The notes: generated by a model not told the origin, from the letters alone. Shown: positions 44,833 through 54,643, counted from the stretch's first letter. The stretch is DNA of 64,000 nt from Streptomycetaceae bacterium (GCA_027483765.1 JAIXTW010000003.1:124001-188000); one strand, 5' to 3'. Numbers and translations: made by a program.

Positions 44833-46623
44833 ATGAATCAAGTCTCTACTCCTGCCCTCATCCCCGCCGCCACAAAAGGCAACCTCACCGACCTCATTTC
44901 GGATCGGGCCAAGAATGAACCAAATCGCATCACCGTCTCGCGTCCTTTAGGCGATGGATGGCAACCGATGACGGCTCTGCAAATCGAAGAAGAGGTACGT
45001 TCGGCAGCTAAAGGTTTAATTGCGGCTGGAATTAAAGCCGGTGACCGCGTCGCAATCATGGCGCGCACCCGTTACGAATGGACGATTCTAGATTTCGCAA
45101 TTTGGTATGCCGGCGGCTCGGTTGTTCCTATCTATGAAACATCATCGACCGAGCAAGTGCAGTGGATTTTGGAAGACTCAGGAGCGACTGGGATCATCGT
45201 CGAAACGCCAGCCTTGAAAGAATTTGTTACGCCCGTACTTCCTGCCCACACGAAACATATTTGGGTAATGACCGATGACGTTTTGCCGCATCTTCGCAGT
45301 GCAGGAGCCGGCGTAAGCGATCAAGAGATCCAAAATCGTCGAGATTATTTAGAGCCTGCAACGCTAGCAACCTTGATTTACACATCGGGTACTACCGGAC
45401 GTCCAAAAGGTGTTCAGATAACGCACTCAAACTTCCTGGCAGAGTGCGGAAATGTGGTCGAGGCGGCAAGTGATCTCTTCAAAAAACCAGGTGGTTCTAC
45501 TCTTCTCTTCTTACCTGTTGCTCACGTATTTGGCCGAATGGTTCAAATTGGCTCCATTCATGCCGGACTCCACTTAGCGCACTGCAGCGATCCAGTTGGT
45601 CGTTTGCCACAAGATCTAGCGTCATTTAAACCGACATTCGTTCTCGCCGTTCCTCGCATCTTTGAAAAGATTTACAACGGTGCCGAAGCGAAGGCGGAAG
45701 CTGCTGGAAAAGGTAAGATTTTTAGAAAAGCAGCTGATGTAGCAATTGCTTACAGTGAGTCAAAAGACAAGGGGCGCACACCGCCGCTACTTTCACTTAA
45801 GCACGCACTCTTCGACAAACTTGTCTATTCCAAGATTCGCGCGGGTATGGGAGGAGCTGTTGAAGCTGCAATCTCCGGTGGAGCGCCACTTGGTACCCGA
45901 CTCGGACACTTCTACCGTGGTGTGGGTGTCACCATTCTTGAAGGTTACGGACTCACCGAAACCACTGCGGGAGCTACGCTCAATCTCACCAGTGCGCTAC
46001 GTATTGGTTCAGTAGGGCGACCAATTCCCGGAACTTCAATCAAGATTGCAGATGATGGCGAAGTTCTCATTAGTGGACCAATCGTGATGGATTATGGATA
46101 CTGGCGTAACGAAGCTGCCAATGCGGAGTCACTCGATGGCGCCTGGTTTAAATCTGGCGACTTAGGTCGTTTGGATGAAGATGGGTACCTTTACATCACA
46201 GGACGCAAGAAAGAGATCATCGTTACCGCTGGTGGAAAAAATGTTGCACCCGCTGTTTTGGAAGATCGACTACGCGCCCACCCTCTCATCAGTCAATGCA
46301 TGGTTGTTGGAGATAACCAACCGTTTATCGCATCGTTGATAACCATCGACCAAGATATGCTCAAAGGTTGGATTGCAAGCAATGGCAAGACTGGAGCGAC
46401 ACTGGAATCACTGCGCAATGATCCAGACCTCATCGCCGTTATTCAAACCGCTGTTGATGAAGCCAACAAAGCGGTATCTAAAGCGGAATCGATTCGAAAA
46501 TTCTCAATCCTTCCAGTTGATTTCACCATTGCTGGCGGCCAACTCACTGCCAAGTTATCGCTCAAGCGACATGTGATTGCAGAGCAATTCGCCTCTGAAA
46601 TATCAGCACTTTTCACGAAGTAA
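44833..46623 (+). CDS. long-chain fatty acid-CoA ligase (FadD15-like)
   Basis: A 596-residue adenylate-forming enzyme. The P-loop is IYTSGTTGRPKGVQ, the adenine-binding motif is EGYGLTETTAG, the hinge WFKSGDLGRLDEDGYLYITGR, and the catalytic lysine lies near the C-terminus (LTAKLSLKR). It activates fatty acids to acyl-CoA for phospholipid synthesis or oxidation. The two-component genes follow four bases later, which may make ligase expression and sensing one unit. Confidence 0.95.
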   Translation: MNQVSTPALIPAATKGNLTDLISDRAKNEPNRITVSRPLGDGWQPMTALQIEEEVRSAAKGLIAAGIKAGDRVAIMARTRYEWTILDFAIWYAGGSVVPIYETSSTEQVQWILEDSGATGIIVETPALKEFVTPVLPAHTKHIWVMTDDVLPHLRSAGAGVSDQEIQNRRDYLEPATLATLIYTSGTTGRPKGVQITHSNFLAECGNVVEAASDLFKKPGGSTLLFLPVAHVFGRMVQIGSIHAGLHLAHCSDPVGRLPQDLASFKPTFVLAVPRIFEKIYNGAEAKAEAAGKGKIFRKAADVAIAYSESKDKGRTPPLLSLKHALFDKLVYSKIRAGMGGAVEAAISGGAPLGTRLGHFYRGVGVTILEGYGLTETTAGATLNLTSALRIGSVGRPIPGTSIKIADDGEVLISGPIVMDYGYWRNEAANAESLDGAWFKSGDLGRLDEDGYLYITGRKKEIIVTAGGKNVAPAVLEDRLRAHPLISQCMVVGDNQPFIASLITIDQDMLKGWIASNGKTGATLESLRNDPDLIAVIQTAVDEANKAVSKAESIRKFSILPVDFTIAGGQLTAKLSLKRHVIAEQFASEISALFTK

Positions 46624-46626
46624 TTT

Positions 46627-47199
46627 GTGAAACCCGATACTCCAGAGCGATTACGTATCGCTCGGGAGTTACACGATGGCATCGCTCAAGATTTAGTTGG
46701 ACTGGGCTACGGTCTTGACCTAGTGCTCGCAGAATCAGAGTTGAACGAAAAACTACGGCTGCAAGTTCGCTCGTGCCGACTGGAAATTGACTCTCTCATC
46801 GTAAAGGTGCGCAGTGAGATTCTCGCTCTTCGCAGATTAGATTCCGAGCCACTTCATATCGCGCTCGAAAAAATTGCCCGAGAACTCTGTCCCGGCCTGA
46901 CTTTCACTTTCGAAATGCAAGAGGTTGCGATAGAAGAAGTGCAACAAGCTGAAATCATGGCTATCGCCTCTGAAATCCTTCGAAACATCTTCGCTCATGC
47001 TGGGGCAAACCTCATTGCTATCAAGCTCTATCCGGTTAATACTCACATCTGTCTAGAGATAATCGATGATGGGGTTGGAGAAGTGATGGCGAAAGATGAT
47101 CACTGGGGCTTGCAAGGCATAAGAGAGCGGGTCACGCTAATCGATGCTTCCATGACAATTTCTAGAAAGGACGGGACGCACATTGTCATAGTGTTATGA
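46627..47199 (+). CDS. histidine kinase without sensor domain (HisKA_3/NarX type)
   Basis: A 190-residue protein made only of the kinase core. The phosphoacceptor His16 lies in RELHDGIAQDLVGLG, the HisKA_3 signature, and the ATPase part has EILRNIFAHAGA (N box), DDGVGEV (G1) and WGLQGIRERV. There is no membrane helix and no sensing domain, so it must be cytosolic and respond through another protein or a small molecule. It begins with GTG four bases after the acyl-CoA ligase stop, and its stop overlaps the response regulator start (ATGA). Confidence 0.9.
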   Translation: MKPDTPERLRIARELHDGIAQDLVGLGYGLDLVLAESELNEKLRLQVRSCRLEIDSLIVKVRSEILALRRLDSEPLHIALEKIARELCPGLTFTFEMQEVAIEEVQQAEIMAIASEILRNIFAHAGANLIAIKLYPVNTHICLEIIDDGVGEVMAKDDHWGLQGIRERVTLIDASMTISRKDGTHIVIVL

Positions 47200-47813
47200 G
47201 TACTTCCACCAAAGTTCTCGTAATCGATGATCACGCTGTTGTTCGTGCCGGTATTAGTGCGGCACTCGAAAAACGCCCCGACTTCATCGTGTTTCAAGCC
47301 GCATCCAAGGCCGAGGCCTTTGCCCAGTTAGCAAAACATAATCCAGATGCCATCGTTGTCGATATCAATTTGCCCGATGGCAGTGGACTGGAAGTTGTTT
47401 CGTGGGCTCGCTCTATCTCGCAAACGCTAGCGATCATTGTGCTCACAATGAGTGAGAGCAGTGAATTCACTTTGGCCGCTATGCGGGCGGGTGCATCGGC
47501 CTACCTCAATAAATCATTGCCCTTGGCAGAGGTAATTTCGGCTATCGAGCATGCACTTACTTCTCCGCTTGTGTTCTCATCGCGCGAAACCGTAAAAATC
47601 TTTGATAGAGGTCACATCACATTGGGGTTATCGCAACGAGAGATTCAAATTCTCTCTCAACTTCACCTAGGTGCTCCCCTGAAGGATCTTGCAGCCTCAC
47701 TCTTCATTGCTGAAGCAACTCTGAAAACACATCTTGCGAGTATTTACCGTAAGTTAGAGGTCAATAATCGCGTTCAAGCAATCGAAAAGGCCAGAATTGC
47801 CGGGCTTACTTAA
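47196..47813 (+). CDS. NarL/LuxR-type response regulator
   Basis: A 205-residue regulator. Receiver domain: Asp11-Asp12, phosphoacceptor Asp56 (IVVDINLPDG), Thr84 and Lys106. A LuxR helix-turn-helix follows (about 140-200: GLSQREIQILSQLHLGAPLKDLA then AEATLKTHLASIYRKLEV). It overlaps the kinase gene by four bases. Its end overlaps pimB by eight bases, antiparallel. Targets unknown; the acyl-CoA ligase and the pimB/peptidoglycan genes are local candidates. Confidence 0.93.
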   Translation: MSTSTKVLVIDDHAVVRAGISAALEKRPDFIVFQAASKAEAFAQLAKHNPDAIVVDINLPDGSGLEVVSWARSISQTLAIIVLTMSESSEFTLAAMRAGASAYLNKSLPLAEVISAIEHALTSPLVFSSRETVKIFDRGHITLGLSQREIQILSQLHLGAPLKDLAASLFIAEATLKTHLASIYRKLEVNNRVQAIEKARIAGLT

Positions 47814-48954
47814 GCATTTGATTAAACCGTTTCGACCAAGAATCCCATTGCCACTCTTCGATTATCCATTGACGGCCACGTGAACCAAGTCGTTCTGCCA
47901 ATTTCTTATCGGAAAGTAGCGCAGTAACTCCTTGCGCGACAGCGTGTGCAGAAGTTCCGTCGACGGCAAAACCCGTCTCGCCTTGTAGTACGGCATCGGG
48001 TGCACCACCAGATTCTCCACCAATGACAGCAAGGCCGCAGGCACTTGCCTCCAGATAAACAATTCCTAGGCCTTCGACTTCAAGTCCGGCTAAACGCGAA
48101 CGAGATGGCATGGCAAAGATATCTCCGACGCACATGTACCGTGGCAGATCTGCATACTGAATTCGACCAACAAAAGATACGCACTCTTTCAGGGCTAGCC
48201 GTGCCACATCTTTTTCGAGTGATTGCTGGTACGGACCTTCTCCAATAAAGAGTATGTGCGCGTTAGGAATGGCCTCGAGAATTTCTGGCATGGCGTGAAT
48301 CAATACATCTTGTCCTTTTCGATGTACTAGCCGCCCAACACAGACAATAACGCTTTTATCGCTCAGTCCCAACTCTGCCCGCAATAATTTTGCATCGTCA
48401 TCTGGTGCGAAATGATTGGTATCAATTCCAGGAGCAATTCGAACCAGTTTTCCTTGATCGCGGCTATCAAGTGCACGAGAGATTTTTTCTCGAGTGAACT
48501 CGCCGAGGTAAGTCAGTACATCAACTCCGCGACCAATCCGATTTAGTGCCATAGTGAATGGCCAAATCTTTGCCCACCACACTTCATGGCCGTGAGTAAG
48601 TGCCACAATTCGTGTGACGCCGGCACCCCGGAGTCCCTGTGAAAGCAGTGCCAGTGGAGCAGCGGCGCCAAAGAAAACTCGTGTGATCTGACGTTCAGTG
48701 ACCAACTTTCGTACATTTCTTCCCACTCGAAAAGATGGAAGCAAAATCTTTGACTTATCTCGGATAACTTCTACTCCGTAGTCGCGTAGCCAGGCCTGAT
48801 CAAAGGCGGCTGAACCCTCTTGGGAAGCGGTGTAGACGATGACTGAGCTTTTCGGTAGGCGCTCGATGAGTCCGATTACGAAAGTCTCGATTCCTCCGGC
48901 GCGCGGACCGAAATCATTTGTAATGCAGAGTATTTTTGAATTGTCTTCAGACAT
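47806..48954 (-). CDS. pimB: GT4 glycosyltransferase, PimB-type mannosyltransferase
   Basis: A 382-residue GT-B glycosyltransferase. The N-terminal TNDFGPRAGGIETFV, the middle WFGAAAPLALL-like FFGAAAPLALLSQ and THGHEVWW, VGRLVHRKGQDVLIHA, and EVEGLGIVYLEASACG (GT4 E-x7-E) match mycobacterial PimB', which adds a second mannose to phosphatidylinositol mannoside using GDP-mannose. It is next to the NlpC/P60 gene as in mycobacteria, and ino1 at 39.5 kb supplies inositol. Assignment is by similarity from memory. Confidence 0.86.
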   Translation of the reverse strand: MSEDNSKILCITNDFGPRAGGIETFVIGLIERLPKSSVIVYTASQEGSAAFDQAWLRDYGVEVIRDKSKILLPSFRVGRNVRKLVTERQITRVFFGAAAPLALLSQGLRGAGVTRIVALTHGHEVWWAKIWPFTMALNRIGRGVDVLTYLGEFTREKISRALDSRDQGKLVRIAPGIDTNHFAPDDDAKLLRAELGLSDKSVIVCVGRLVHRKGQDVLIHAMPEILEAIPNAHILFIGEGPYQQSLEKDVARLALKECVSFVGRIQYADLPRYMCVGDIFAMPSRSRLAGLEVEGLGIVYLEASACGLAVIGGESGGAPDAVLQGETGFAVDGTSAHAVAQGVTALLSDKKLAERLGSRGRQWIIEEWQWDSWSKRFNQMLK

Positions 48955-49964
48955 TAGAACCGGCGTACGGCAACCAGACGTTTACGTCCCATATCTGTAG
49001 TCGCAACCTTTACTCGAGATCCCTTACGTGGAGCATGCACCATCTTTCCGCCTCCGACGTAGATACCGACGTGAGAAACAGGCCTGCCGAAGAACATTAA
49101 ATCTCCCGGCTTCTTCTGGCTAAAGGGAATTGATTTACCCATGCGCGATTGCGCAGCGGATGAGTGCGGCAGGGAGACTCCGGCTGTTTGGAATGCGCGC
49201 ATGGTCAGACCTGAACAATCCCAATAGGTCATGCCATCAGCGCCAAAGACGTACTTATCGCCAATCTGCTTGAAAGCGAATCTCAGCGCCATGCCGCCGC
49301 GACCAGAAACTGCGGCAGCGCTCTTGGCTGCTTTCAAAGATGATGCCTGATCAGCATCCTCTCGCTCTCGTGCCAACCTTGCTAATCGCTCTCGATCCTC
49401 TTTCTTCAACTTTGCCAGCAATGACTCCGCCTGAGCTAACTTTGCAGTTGCTAGAGCGCTTTTTTCGGCTAACTTCTTCTGTAGCGACTTTACTTGAGCA
49501 AGGCGATCACTTACCGTCAAAGAAGTTGCATTGAGTTGTTGTTCGGCAGATTGAAATTTGCGGAGTTGAATCCCTTTCTGTCGGGTAATCGCTTCTAACG
49601 ACCCGGCCGATGAGAGATAGAGCGAAGGATCAGAGGAGAATAGGAGTTCCAGACTCTGACTGATGGTTCCGGATTTGTATTGATCAATTGCAATTGCACC
49701 CAGCGTTTTTGAAATGGCATCGACTGTCTTTGCTTGAATTGCTGCCTGCGCCTGGATTCCAGCCAGACTTCGGGTAAGTGAATTCAATTTCACCTTCGCC
49801 TCTTGTGCTCCCTCGGCCGCTGAAGTTGCTTCTTCTTCGAGTCGTATTACTTGTGACTGCACTTGAGCCAATGTAGGTGCAGCGTTGGAGTGTGGGTTGG
49901 CAAATATGGAGAGGAAAATGATTGAGACGACGCCCCATGTGACAGCGTTCAACCGTTTTCTCAT
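48954..49964 (-). CDS. secreted NlpC/P60 peptidoglycan hydrolase
   Basis: A 336-residue protein. Signal peptide (about residues 8-28), then a long coiled-coil region (30-205) rich in Ala/Gln/Glu/Lys. The NlpC/P60 catalytic domain ends the protein: Cys250 (YWDCSGL), His298 (SHVGIYVGG) and His310 (MVHAPRKG). It cleaves peptide stems of the wall, as in RipA-like proteins, and the coiled coil may hold or target it. It overlaps pimB by one base. Confidence 0.93.
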   Translation of the reverse strand: MRKRLNAVTWGVVSIIFLSIFANPHSNAAPTLAQVQSQVIRLEEEATSAAEGAQEAKVKLNSLTRSLAGIQAQAAIQAKTVDAISKTLGAIAIDQYKSGTISQSLELLFSSDPSLYLSSAGSLEAITRQKGIQLRKFQSAEQQLNATSLTVSDRLAQVKSLQKKLAEKSALATAKLAQAESLLAKLKKEDRERLARLAREREDADQASSLKAAKSAAAVSGRGGMALRFAFKQIGDKYVFGADGMTYWDCSGLTMRAFQTAGVSLPHSSAAQSRMGKSIPFSQKKPGDLMFFGRPVSHVGIYVGGGKMVHAPRKGSRVKVATTDMGRKRLVAVRRF

Positions 49965-50057
49965 GTTTCAAAGGCTAACGCCCCCCACGACCCATTTTCA
50001 ATTTCCAAGCCTGCATATGCGTGATAATCGTGTGAGAAAAAGAATATTCTTACGCGT

Positions 50058-50549
50058 ATGGCCGTTATTGCGACGCTGGTAGTAGGTGCTGATGGCTCGA
50101 GCAGCAAAGGCGGCAGCTCTCAGGGTGTGACTAGTGGAGCTGATCGGGCACGCTTTCTTGAGGATCGAAAAAGTGCTGATTGCATCATTATCGGCGGCAA
50201 CACTGCGCGCACCGAGCCATATCTTCGCACTCCTGTTCCGGTCGTTGTGATTTCTCATGGCAGCGACAATCCATTGGTCGAAAACCCATTAGCCCACATG
50301 TGGAATCTCTCACCCGCGGCCGCGCTCGATAAAGCGATTGCAACCTTTGGCCCTCATATACATATCGAGGCTGGCGCGTCGGTGATTGCTGAACTTATTG
50401 CTCGGAATCGAATCGATCAATTGGAGCTAAGTATTACGAAGGTGGTTGACGGGGAAAAGAAAGTTGATATCGAATCTTTATTGCAAGCCTTTGTCAGAAT
50501 CGATGAAAGTGAAAGCGAAGGAACGCGATTCATCTCAGCCTCGAGATAA
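50058..50549 (+). CDS. RibD C-terminal domain (dihydrofolate reductase-like) protein
   Basis: A 163-residue protein, shorter than usual (about 220), with RibD_C motifs: LVVGADGSSS (substrate loop), DRARFLEDRKSADCIIIGGNTARTE, and IEAGASVIAELIARNRIDQL (the GGxxxxxxL NADPH motif). Relatives reduce pyrimidine-riboflavin precursors or act on unknown substrates. No riboflavin gene is near. The start may be this ATG. It ends one base before the convergent transporter gene. Confidence 0.78.
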   Translation: MAVIATLVVGADGSSSKGGSSQGVTSGADRARFLEDRKSADCIIIGGNTARTEPYLRTPVPVVVISHGSDNPLVENPLAHMWNLSPAAALDKAIATFGPHIHIEAGASVIAELIARNRIDQLELSITKVVDGEKKVDIESLLQAFVRIDESESEGTRFISASR

Positions 50550-51392
50550 TTAGAAGACTGAGATAATGCAGACGCCAACTACGGCGAAGATAATTCCCGC
50601 ATACTGAACTCTATGTAACCGCTCATGGAGAAAGATGTATGCCAGCAGCGATGTGGCGATTGGATAGAGGGCGCCAAGCACCATGGCAAGTGAGACAAGT
50701 CCCTTCGTCGTAGCAACTCCCAAGAGTAAATTGGCAGCGAAATCAGCGACGCCAATAAAGATCAGTATCGGTAGTTCTGGTTTACCCAGACCACCGATGT
50801 GTCGATAGCGAAGAAAGAGTGTGATTCCAAAGAGCAGAGTCGTAGTTCGCATCGTGGTCATGGTCATCAGAGCACTACTCTCGGAACCGATAGCCATGCA
50901 GACTAAACAACTACCAAAGAAGATCGCCGCACCGAGCGCTAATAGGACCGGCTTAAGTGGAAGGCCCTGTGAAACTTCCGGGCCACTCGCCAGAAATCCA
51001 CCCAACATCGCAAGTGCTACACCGACTCCAAGAATTGTAGAAAGTTCGTCACCCTTGATGAAGAGTGCGTATCCCAATGGAATAAGTGCGCTTAACGAAC
51101 TTATGGGAGAGACAACTCCCATGCGTCCGGTTGATAGCCCGGCATACAAACAAATAAGACCTAGATATCCAAATATTCCAGCAAGTACGCCAGGTAAAAG
51201 ATATCCGTCGCTGCCGAAGGGTTCAGCGTTCCAACTGCGACTCACGAGAACGAGTACAACTCCGGTAACGAAACCGATAGCCTGCGTGAGCGCAAGCACG
51301 GCAATCGTCGGAAATTTCTTACTTAGTTTGCCGGCGTGATAATCAGCACTTCCCCATAAAGCGCTCGAGATGAGTGCGAGGAGGCTGGCCAT
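50550..51392 (-). CDS. EamA-family (DMT) transporter
   Basis: A 280-residue protein with about ten helices in two repeats, with ISSALWGSADYHAGKL at the start and YIFLHERLHRVQYAGIIFAVVGV at the end, typical of DMT transporters. Substrate unknown. It is the second DMT transporter of this window (the other is at 7255-8118). It is divergent from the DUF3000 gene. Confidence 0.85.
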   Translation of the reverse strand: MASLLALISSALWGSADYHAGKLSKKFPTIAVLALTQAIGFVTGVVLVLVSRSWNAEPFGSDGYLLPGVLAGIFGYLGLICLYAGLSTGRMGVVSPISSLSALIPLGYALFIKGDELSTILGVGVALAMLGGFLASGPEVSQGLPLKPVLLALGAAIFFGSCLVCMAIGSESSALMTMTTMRTTTLLFGITLFLRYRHIGGLGKPELPILIFIGVADFAANLLLGVATTKGLVSLAMVLGALYPIATSLLAYIFLHERLHRVQYAGIIFAVVGVCIISVF

Positions 51393-51463
51393 GGAGGCAG
51401 ACTCTACTGCCCTAAACCCATAGCCTCCCCGGTAAATCGCAGTGCAAACTTTAGAATTCTCAC

Positions 51464-52048
51464 GTGGCTCAGGAATTTTCGTTCAATCAAATGATTGAAC
51501 TGCTACGTACCTTTACGCCGCGTGCAGAGATCATTCTGGAAGAAGTGCCGGCTCCTCAAAAATTGGCAACACACTCTTTCGCATTTACCGCTGATATTTC
51601 CAATGGTCTCAATGGCGATGCTGAAAATGAAATTGCATCAGGGCGATTTGTCATCTTGCACGAGCCTGGCGGTCAAGAGACCTGGGAAGGTGATTTCCGA
51701 TGCGTCACATTTATGCGCGCCGACGTTGAAAGTGAAATGCAAGAAGATCCGTTACTTCCTGAAGTTGGCTGGAATTGGTTACTCGATTGTCTCTCCACAA
51801 CCGGTGCTCAGTTCGGTGCACCGAGTGGAACTGTTACTCGAGTATCGAGTGCATCATTTGGCAAACTATCACCACGTAATAGCGATTCCGAGATTGAGAT
51901 TCGTGCATCATGGACTCCGCAGATTTCACAGATAGATGAAATCTTCGCGCACGTGCAGGCATGGTGCAATCTCATGACTGAAGTTTCTGGCTTACCTCCG
52001 CTTCCTGACGGCGTTGCATCTATCGGTTTTGCAAGACGTCGTGCCTGA
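51464..52048 (+). CDS. DUF3000 family protein
   Basis: A 194-residue cytosolic protein (Rv2680-like) of unknown function. The segments GRFVILHEPGGQETWEGDFRCVTF (in parts), DPLLPEVGWNWLLDCL and EIRASWTP fit the family. It starts at GTG and lies immediately upstream of the RNase D-like gene, as in mycobacteria, with a short overlap of translation signals. Confidence 0.85.
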   Translation: MAQEFSFNQMIELLRTFTPRAEIILEEVPAPQKLATHSFAFTADISNGLNGDAENEIASGRFVILHEPGGQETWEGDFRCVTFMRADVESEMQEDPLLPEVGWNWLLDCLSTTGAQFGAPSGTVTRVSSASFGKLSPRNSDSEIEIRASWTPQISQIDEIFAHVQAWCNLMTEVSGLPPLPDGVASIGFARRRA

Positions 52049-53366
52049 AGAACAGGATGTCTCGCCTGCAGAAGTAGTGGCGCCGGCGCCCACTCCGTTA
52101 TTGCATCCAGCAGGAGGAGTGCCAGAGATTATTGAGACCGAGACTGCCTTCGATGCTGCTCTCCAAGCTTTAGCTCAAGGTTCTGGTCCCTTTGCCTTCG
52201 ATGCAGAGCGTGCTTCCGGCTTTAAATACAGCGCACGTGCCTACTTAATTCAAATCAAACGCACGCATGGCGGGTTGCATCTGATTGATCCCATTGCATT
52301 TGGGCCAGGTCATCGATGTTTTGTAGAACTCAATAATTTGATTGCCAATGAAGAAGTTATTCTGCACGCCAGTACTCAGGATTTGCCGTGTTTGCGAGAA
52401 GTTGGAATCTATCCGCAGATTCTCTTTGATACCGAACTTGCTGGGCGTATCGCCGGACTTGCCCGGGTGGGACTCGGTCCACTGTTGGAATCACAACTGG
52501 GTGTTTCACTTGCTAAGGAGCACTCCGCCGCCGATTGGTCAAAGCGGCCGCTGCCTGCTGAGTGGCTTAACTATGCCGCTCTCGATGTTGAGTTACTCGT
52601 AGAGTTGCGAGAGAAGGTTTATCAACTTCTTGTCGAGGCTGGAAAGTTACAGTGGGCCGAGCAAGATTTTGCGGCAATAATTTCTGCACCACCAGCACCG
52701 CCACGTATAGATCCATGGCGCCGTACTTCAGGTATGCATAAGATTAAAAAGCGGCTCCACCTAGCGCTGGTGCGTGATCTATGGAGCGCTAGAAATGAGT
52801 TGGCGAAAGAGTTAGATGTCTCCCCAGGCCGCTTACTTTCCGATGCCGCAATCTCTGCAATAGCTCTCGCTGCCGAAACAACGCCGCTGACTAACCGGAA
52901 GCAGTTAGAGAAAATCTTGCGCCCCCTCGGTTTGCGAGCGAGATGGTTTGAAAATTCTGAACTCTGGATATCAACAATCGCTGCAACCCTGGCGCTGCCA
53001 GAAGAGCAGTGGCCTGAAGCGCGTTCGAAAAGCGATGCACTGCCACCGATTAAATTATGGCGCGATCGTTTTCCTGAAAAGTATGCCCCACTCACACATG
53101 CCCGTTTTAACCTTGGCGAAAAAGCTACCGCGTTATCGATTCCTCTCGAAAATTTGATTTCGCCAGAACTAGTACGCCGCATCTGTTGGTCTCCCCCTGA
53201 AACATCAGTTCATGAAGCGCTACTCGCGCTGGGAGCTCGTCGCTGGCAGGCCGAGATTGTTGCGCCGATTCTCACGACCGCCCTCTTGGAGAAAGAACCG
53301 CTGGAGCTGGCCGAAGCTGAGACAGAGAATAAAAATGGAGAAGAAGGCGCCGCAGAGAGCAGTTAG
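52041..53366 (+). CDS. RNase D-like 3'-5' exoribonuclease with HRDC domain
   Basis: A 441-residue protein. The DEDDy exonuclease domain has FAFDAERASGFKY (Asp, Glu), HASTQDLPCL (Asp), and LNYAALDVELLVEL (Tyr, Asp). Two helical HRDC-like domains follow, the first with IDPWRRTSGMHKIK. It trims stable RNA 3' ends. It begins at the GTG overlapping the DUF3000 stop; an earlier TTG at 52014 is less likely. A Lys/Glu-rich tail ends it. In mycobacteria it lies between DUF3000 and dxs. Confidence 0.9.
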   Translation: MPEEQDVSPAEVVAPAPTPLLHPAGGVPEIIETETAFDAALQALAQGSGPFAFDAERASGFKYSARAYLIQIKRTHGGLHLIDPIAFGPGHRCFVELNNLIANEEVILHASTQDLPCLREVGIYPQILFDTELAGRIAGLARVGLGPLLESQLGVSLAKEHSAADWSKRPLPAEWLNYAALDVELLVELREKVYQLLVEAGKLQWAEQDFAAIISAPPAPPRIDPWRRTSGMHKIKKRLHLALVRDLWSARNELAKELDVSPGRLLSDAAISAIALAAETTPLTNRKQLEKILRPLGLRARWFENSELWISTIAATLALPEEQWPEARSKSDALPPIKLWRDRFPEKYAPLTHARFNLGEKATALSIPLENLISPELVRRICWSPPETSVHEALLALGARRWQAEIVAPILTTALLEKEPLELAEAETENKNGEEGAAESS

Positions 53367-53443
53367 TACTTTCTCTTACTTGATAGCGCTTTTCCCTACT
53401 GACGAGTAACCTAGCGGGATATCGTCCAGGTAAAGGAAGTCTC

Positions 53444-54643
53444 ATGTCCGATCAGATTCGAAGCGTTGTCCTCGTTGATGCAGTGCGCACTCCATTTGGA
53501 AAAGCTGGAAGTTTGTACGCCGGCACTCGCGCCGATGACCTCATGGTTCGAGCTATGCGTGGACTGTTAGAACGAAACCCTGCGCTCTCTCCAGAACTCA
53601 TCGATGACGTTGCTATCGCAGCTGCTACGCAGACAGGTGATCAAGGAATGAATATCGGTCGAAGCGCAACGCTATTAGCTGGACTGCCAAAGACTGTACC
53701 TGGATACTCAATCGACCGCTGGTGTGCTGGAGCGATGACTGCAACAACAACTGTTGCCGGCGCAATTGCTATGGGCGCAATCGACTTTGCAATTGCTGGC
53801 GGAGTTGAACATATGGGAAATCATCCAATGGGTGAACTCATGGATCCTAATCCTCGTTACCTCGCTGAAAAATTGGTGGAGCAAGATGCACTTGCGATGG
53901 GTGCAACTGCCGAACGTTTACACGATCGATATCCGCAGCTCACAAAAGAACGCGCAGATACTTACGCATTTAATTCACAGATGAAAACTGCAAAAGCTTA
54001 TGCTGATGGAAAAATTCAGCGAGATCTCATTCCGACAGCGGCGCGTCATCCAGAGACAGGTTGGGGTATAGCAACTGTTGATGAGGCCCCACGTCCCACT
54101 ACTACTATCGAGGGACTATCCGGACTCAAGACTCCTTTCCGTCCCGCTGGACGCGTTACCGCCGGAAACTCTTCTGGACTCAACGACGGAGCTACTGCTG
54201 CCCTATTAGCAAGTGAAGATAAGGCGAAGGAACTTGGACTCAGTATCAAAGCGCGCCTTGTTACCTTCGCCTTCGCTGGCGTTGAACCAGAAGTAATGGG
54301 ATATGGACCGGTTCCGGCAACAATTAAGGCGCTAGCTAAAGCCGGGCTACGCATTGAAGATATCGGCGCTTTTGAGGTCAACGAGGCATTTGCAGTACAA
54401 GTTCTCGCATTTCTAGATCACTTTGGAATCGCTGATGATGATCCTCGAGTTAATCCTTATGGCGGTGCAATCGCTGTAGGTCATCCACTTGCGTCATCGG
54501 GTGTGCGCCTGATGCTTAACTTAGCGCGGACATTTGAAGAGTCTCCTAGCGTCCGTTATGGAATCACCACGATGTGTATCGGTTTAGGAATGGGTGGAAC
54601 CGTTATCTGGGAGAATCCTCATTTCACAGGGAGTGCAAAATAA
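53444..54643 (+). CDS. fadA: acetyl-CoA acyltransferase (thiolase)
   Basis: A 399-residue thiolase. The nucleophile is Cys in DRWCAGAMTATTTVAG, with NEAFAVQVLA, GGAIAVGHPLASSGVRL (His) and TMCIGLGMGGTVIWE (second Cys). It cuts 3-ketoacyl-CoA in the last step of beta-oxidation. fadB starts on its last base (TAATG), so the two are coupled. AAAGGAAG precedes its ATG. Confidence 0.95.
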   Translation: MSDQIRSVVLVDAVRTPFGKAGSLYAGTRADDLMVRAMRGLLERNPALSPELIDDVAIAAATQTGDQGMNIGRSATLLAGLPKTVPGYSIDRWCAGAMTATTTVAGAIAMGAIDFAIAGGVEHMGNHPMGELMDPNPRYLAEKLVEQDALAMGATAERLHDRYPQLTKERADTYAFNSQMKTAKAYADGKIQRDLIPTAARHPETGWGIATVDEAPRPTTTIEGLSGLKTPFRPAGRVTAGNSSGLNDGATAALLASEDKAKELGLSIKARLVTFAFAGVEPEVMGYGPVPATIKALAKAGLRIEDIGAFEVNEAFAVQVLAFLDHFGIADDDPRVNPYGGAIAVGHPLASSGVRLMLNLARTFEESPSVRYGITTMCIGLGMGGTVIWENPHFTGSAK

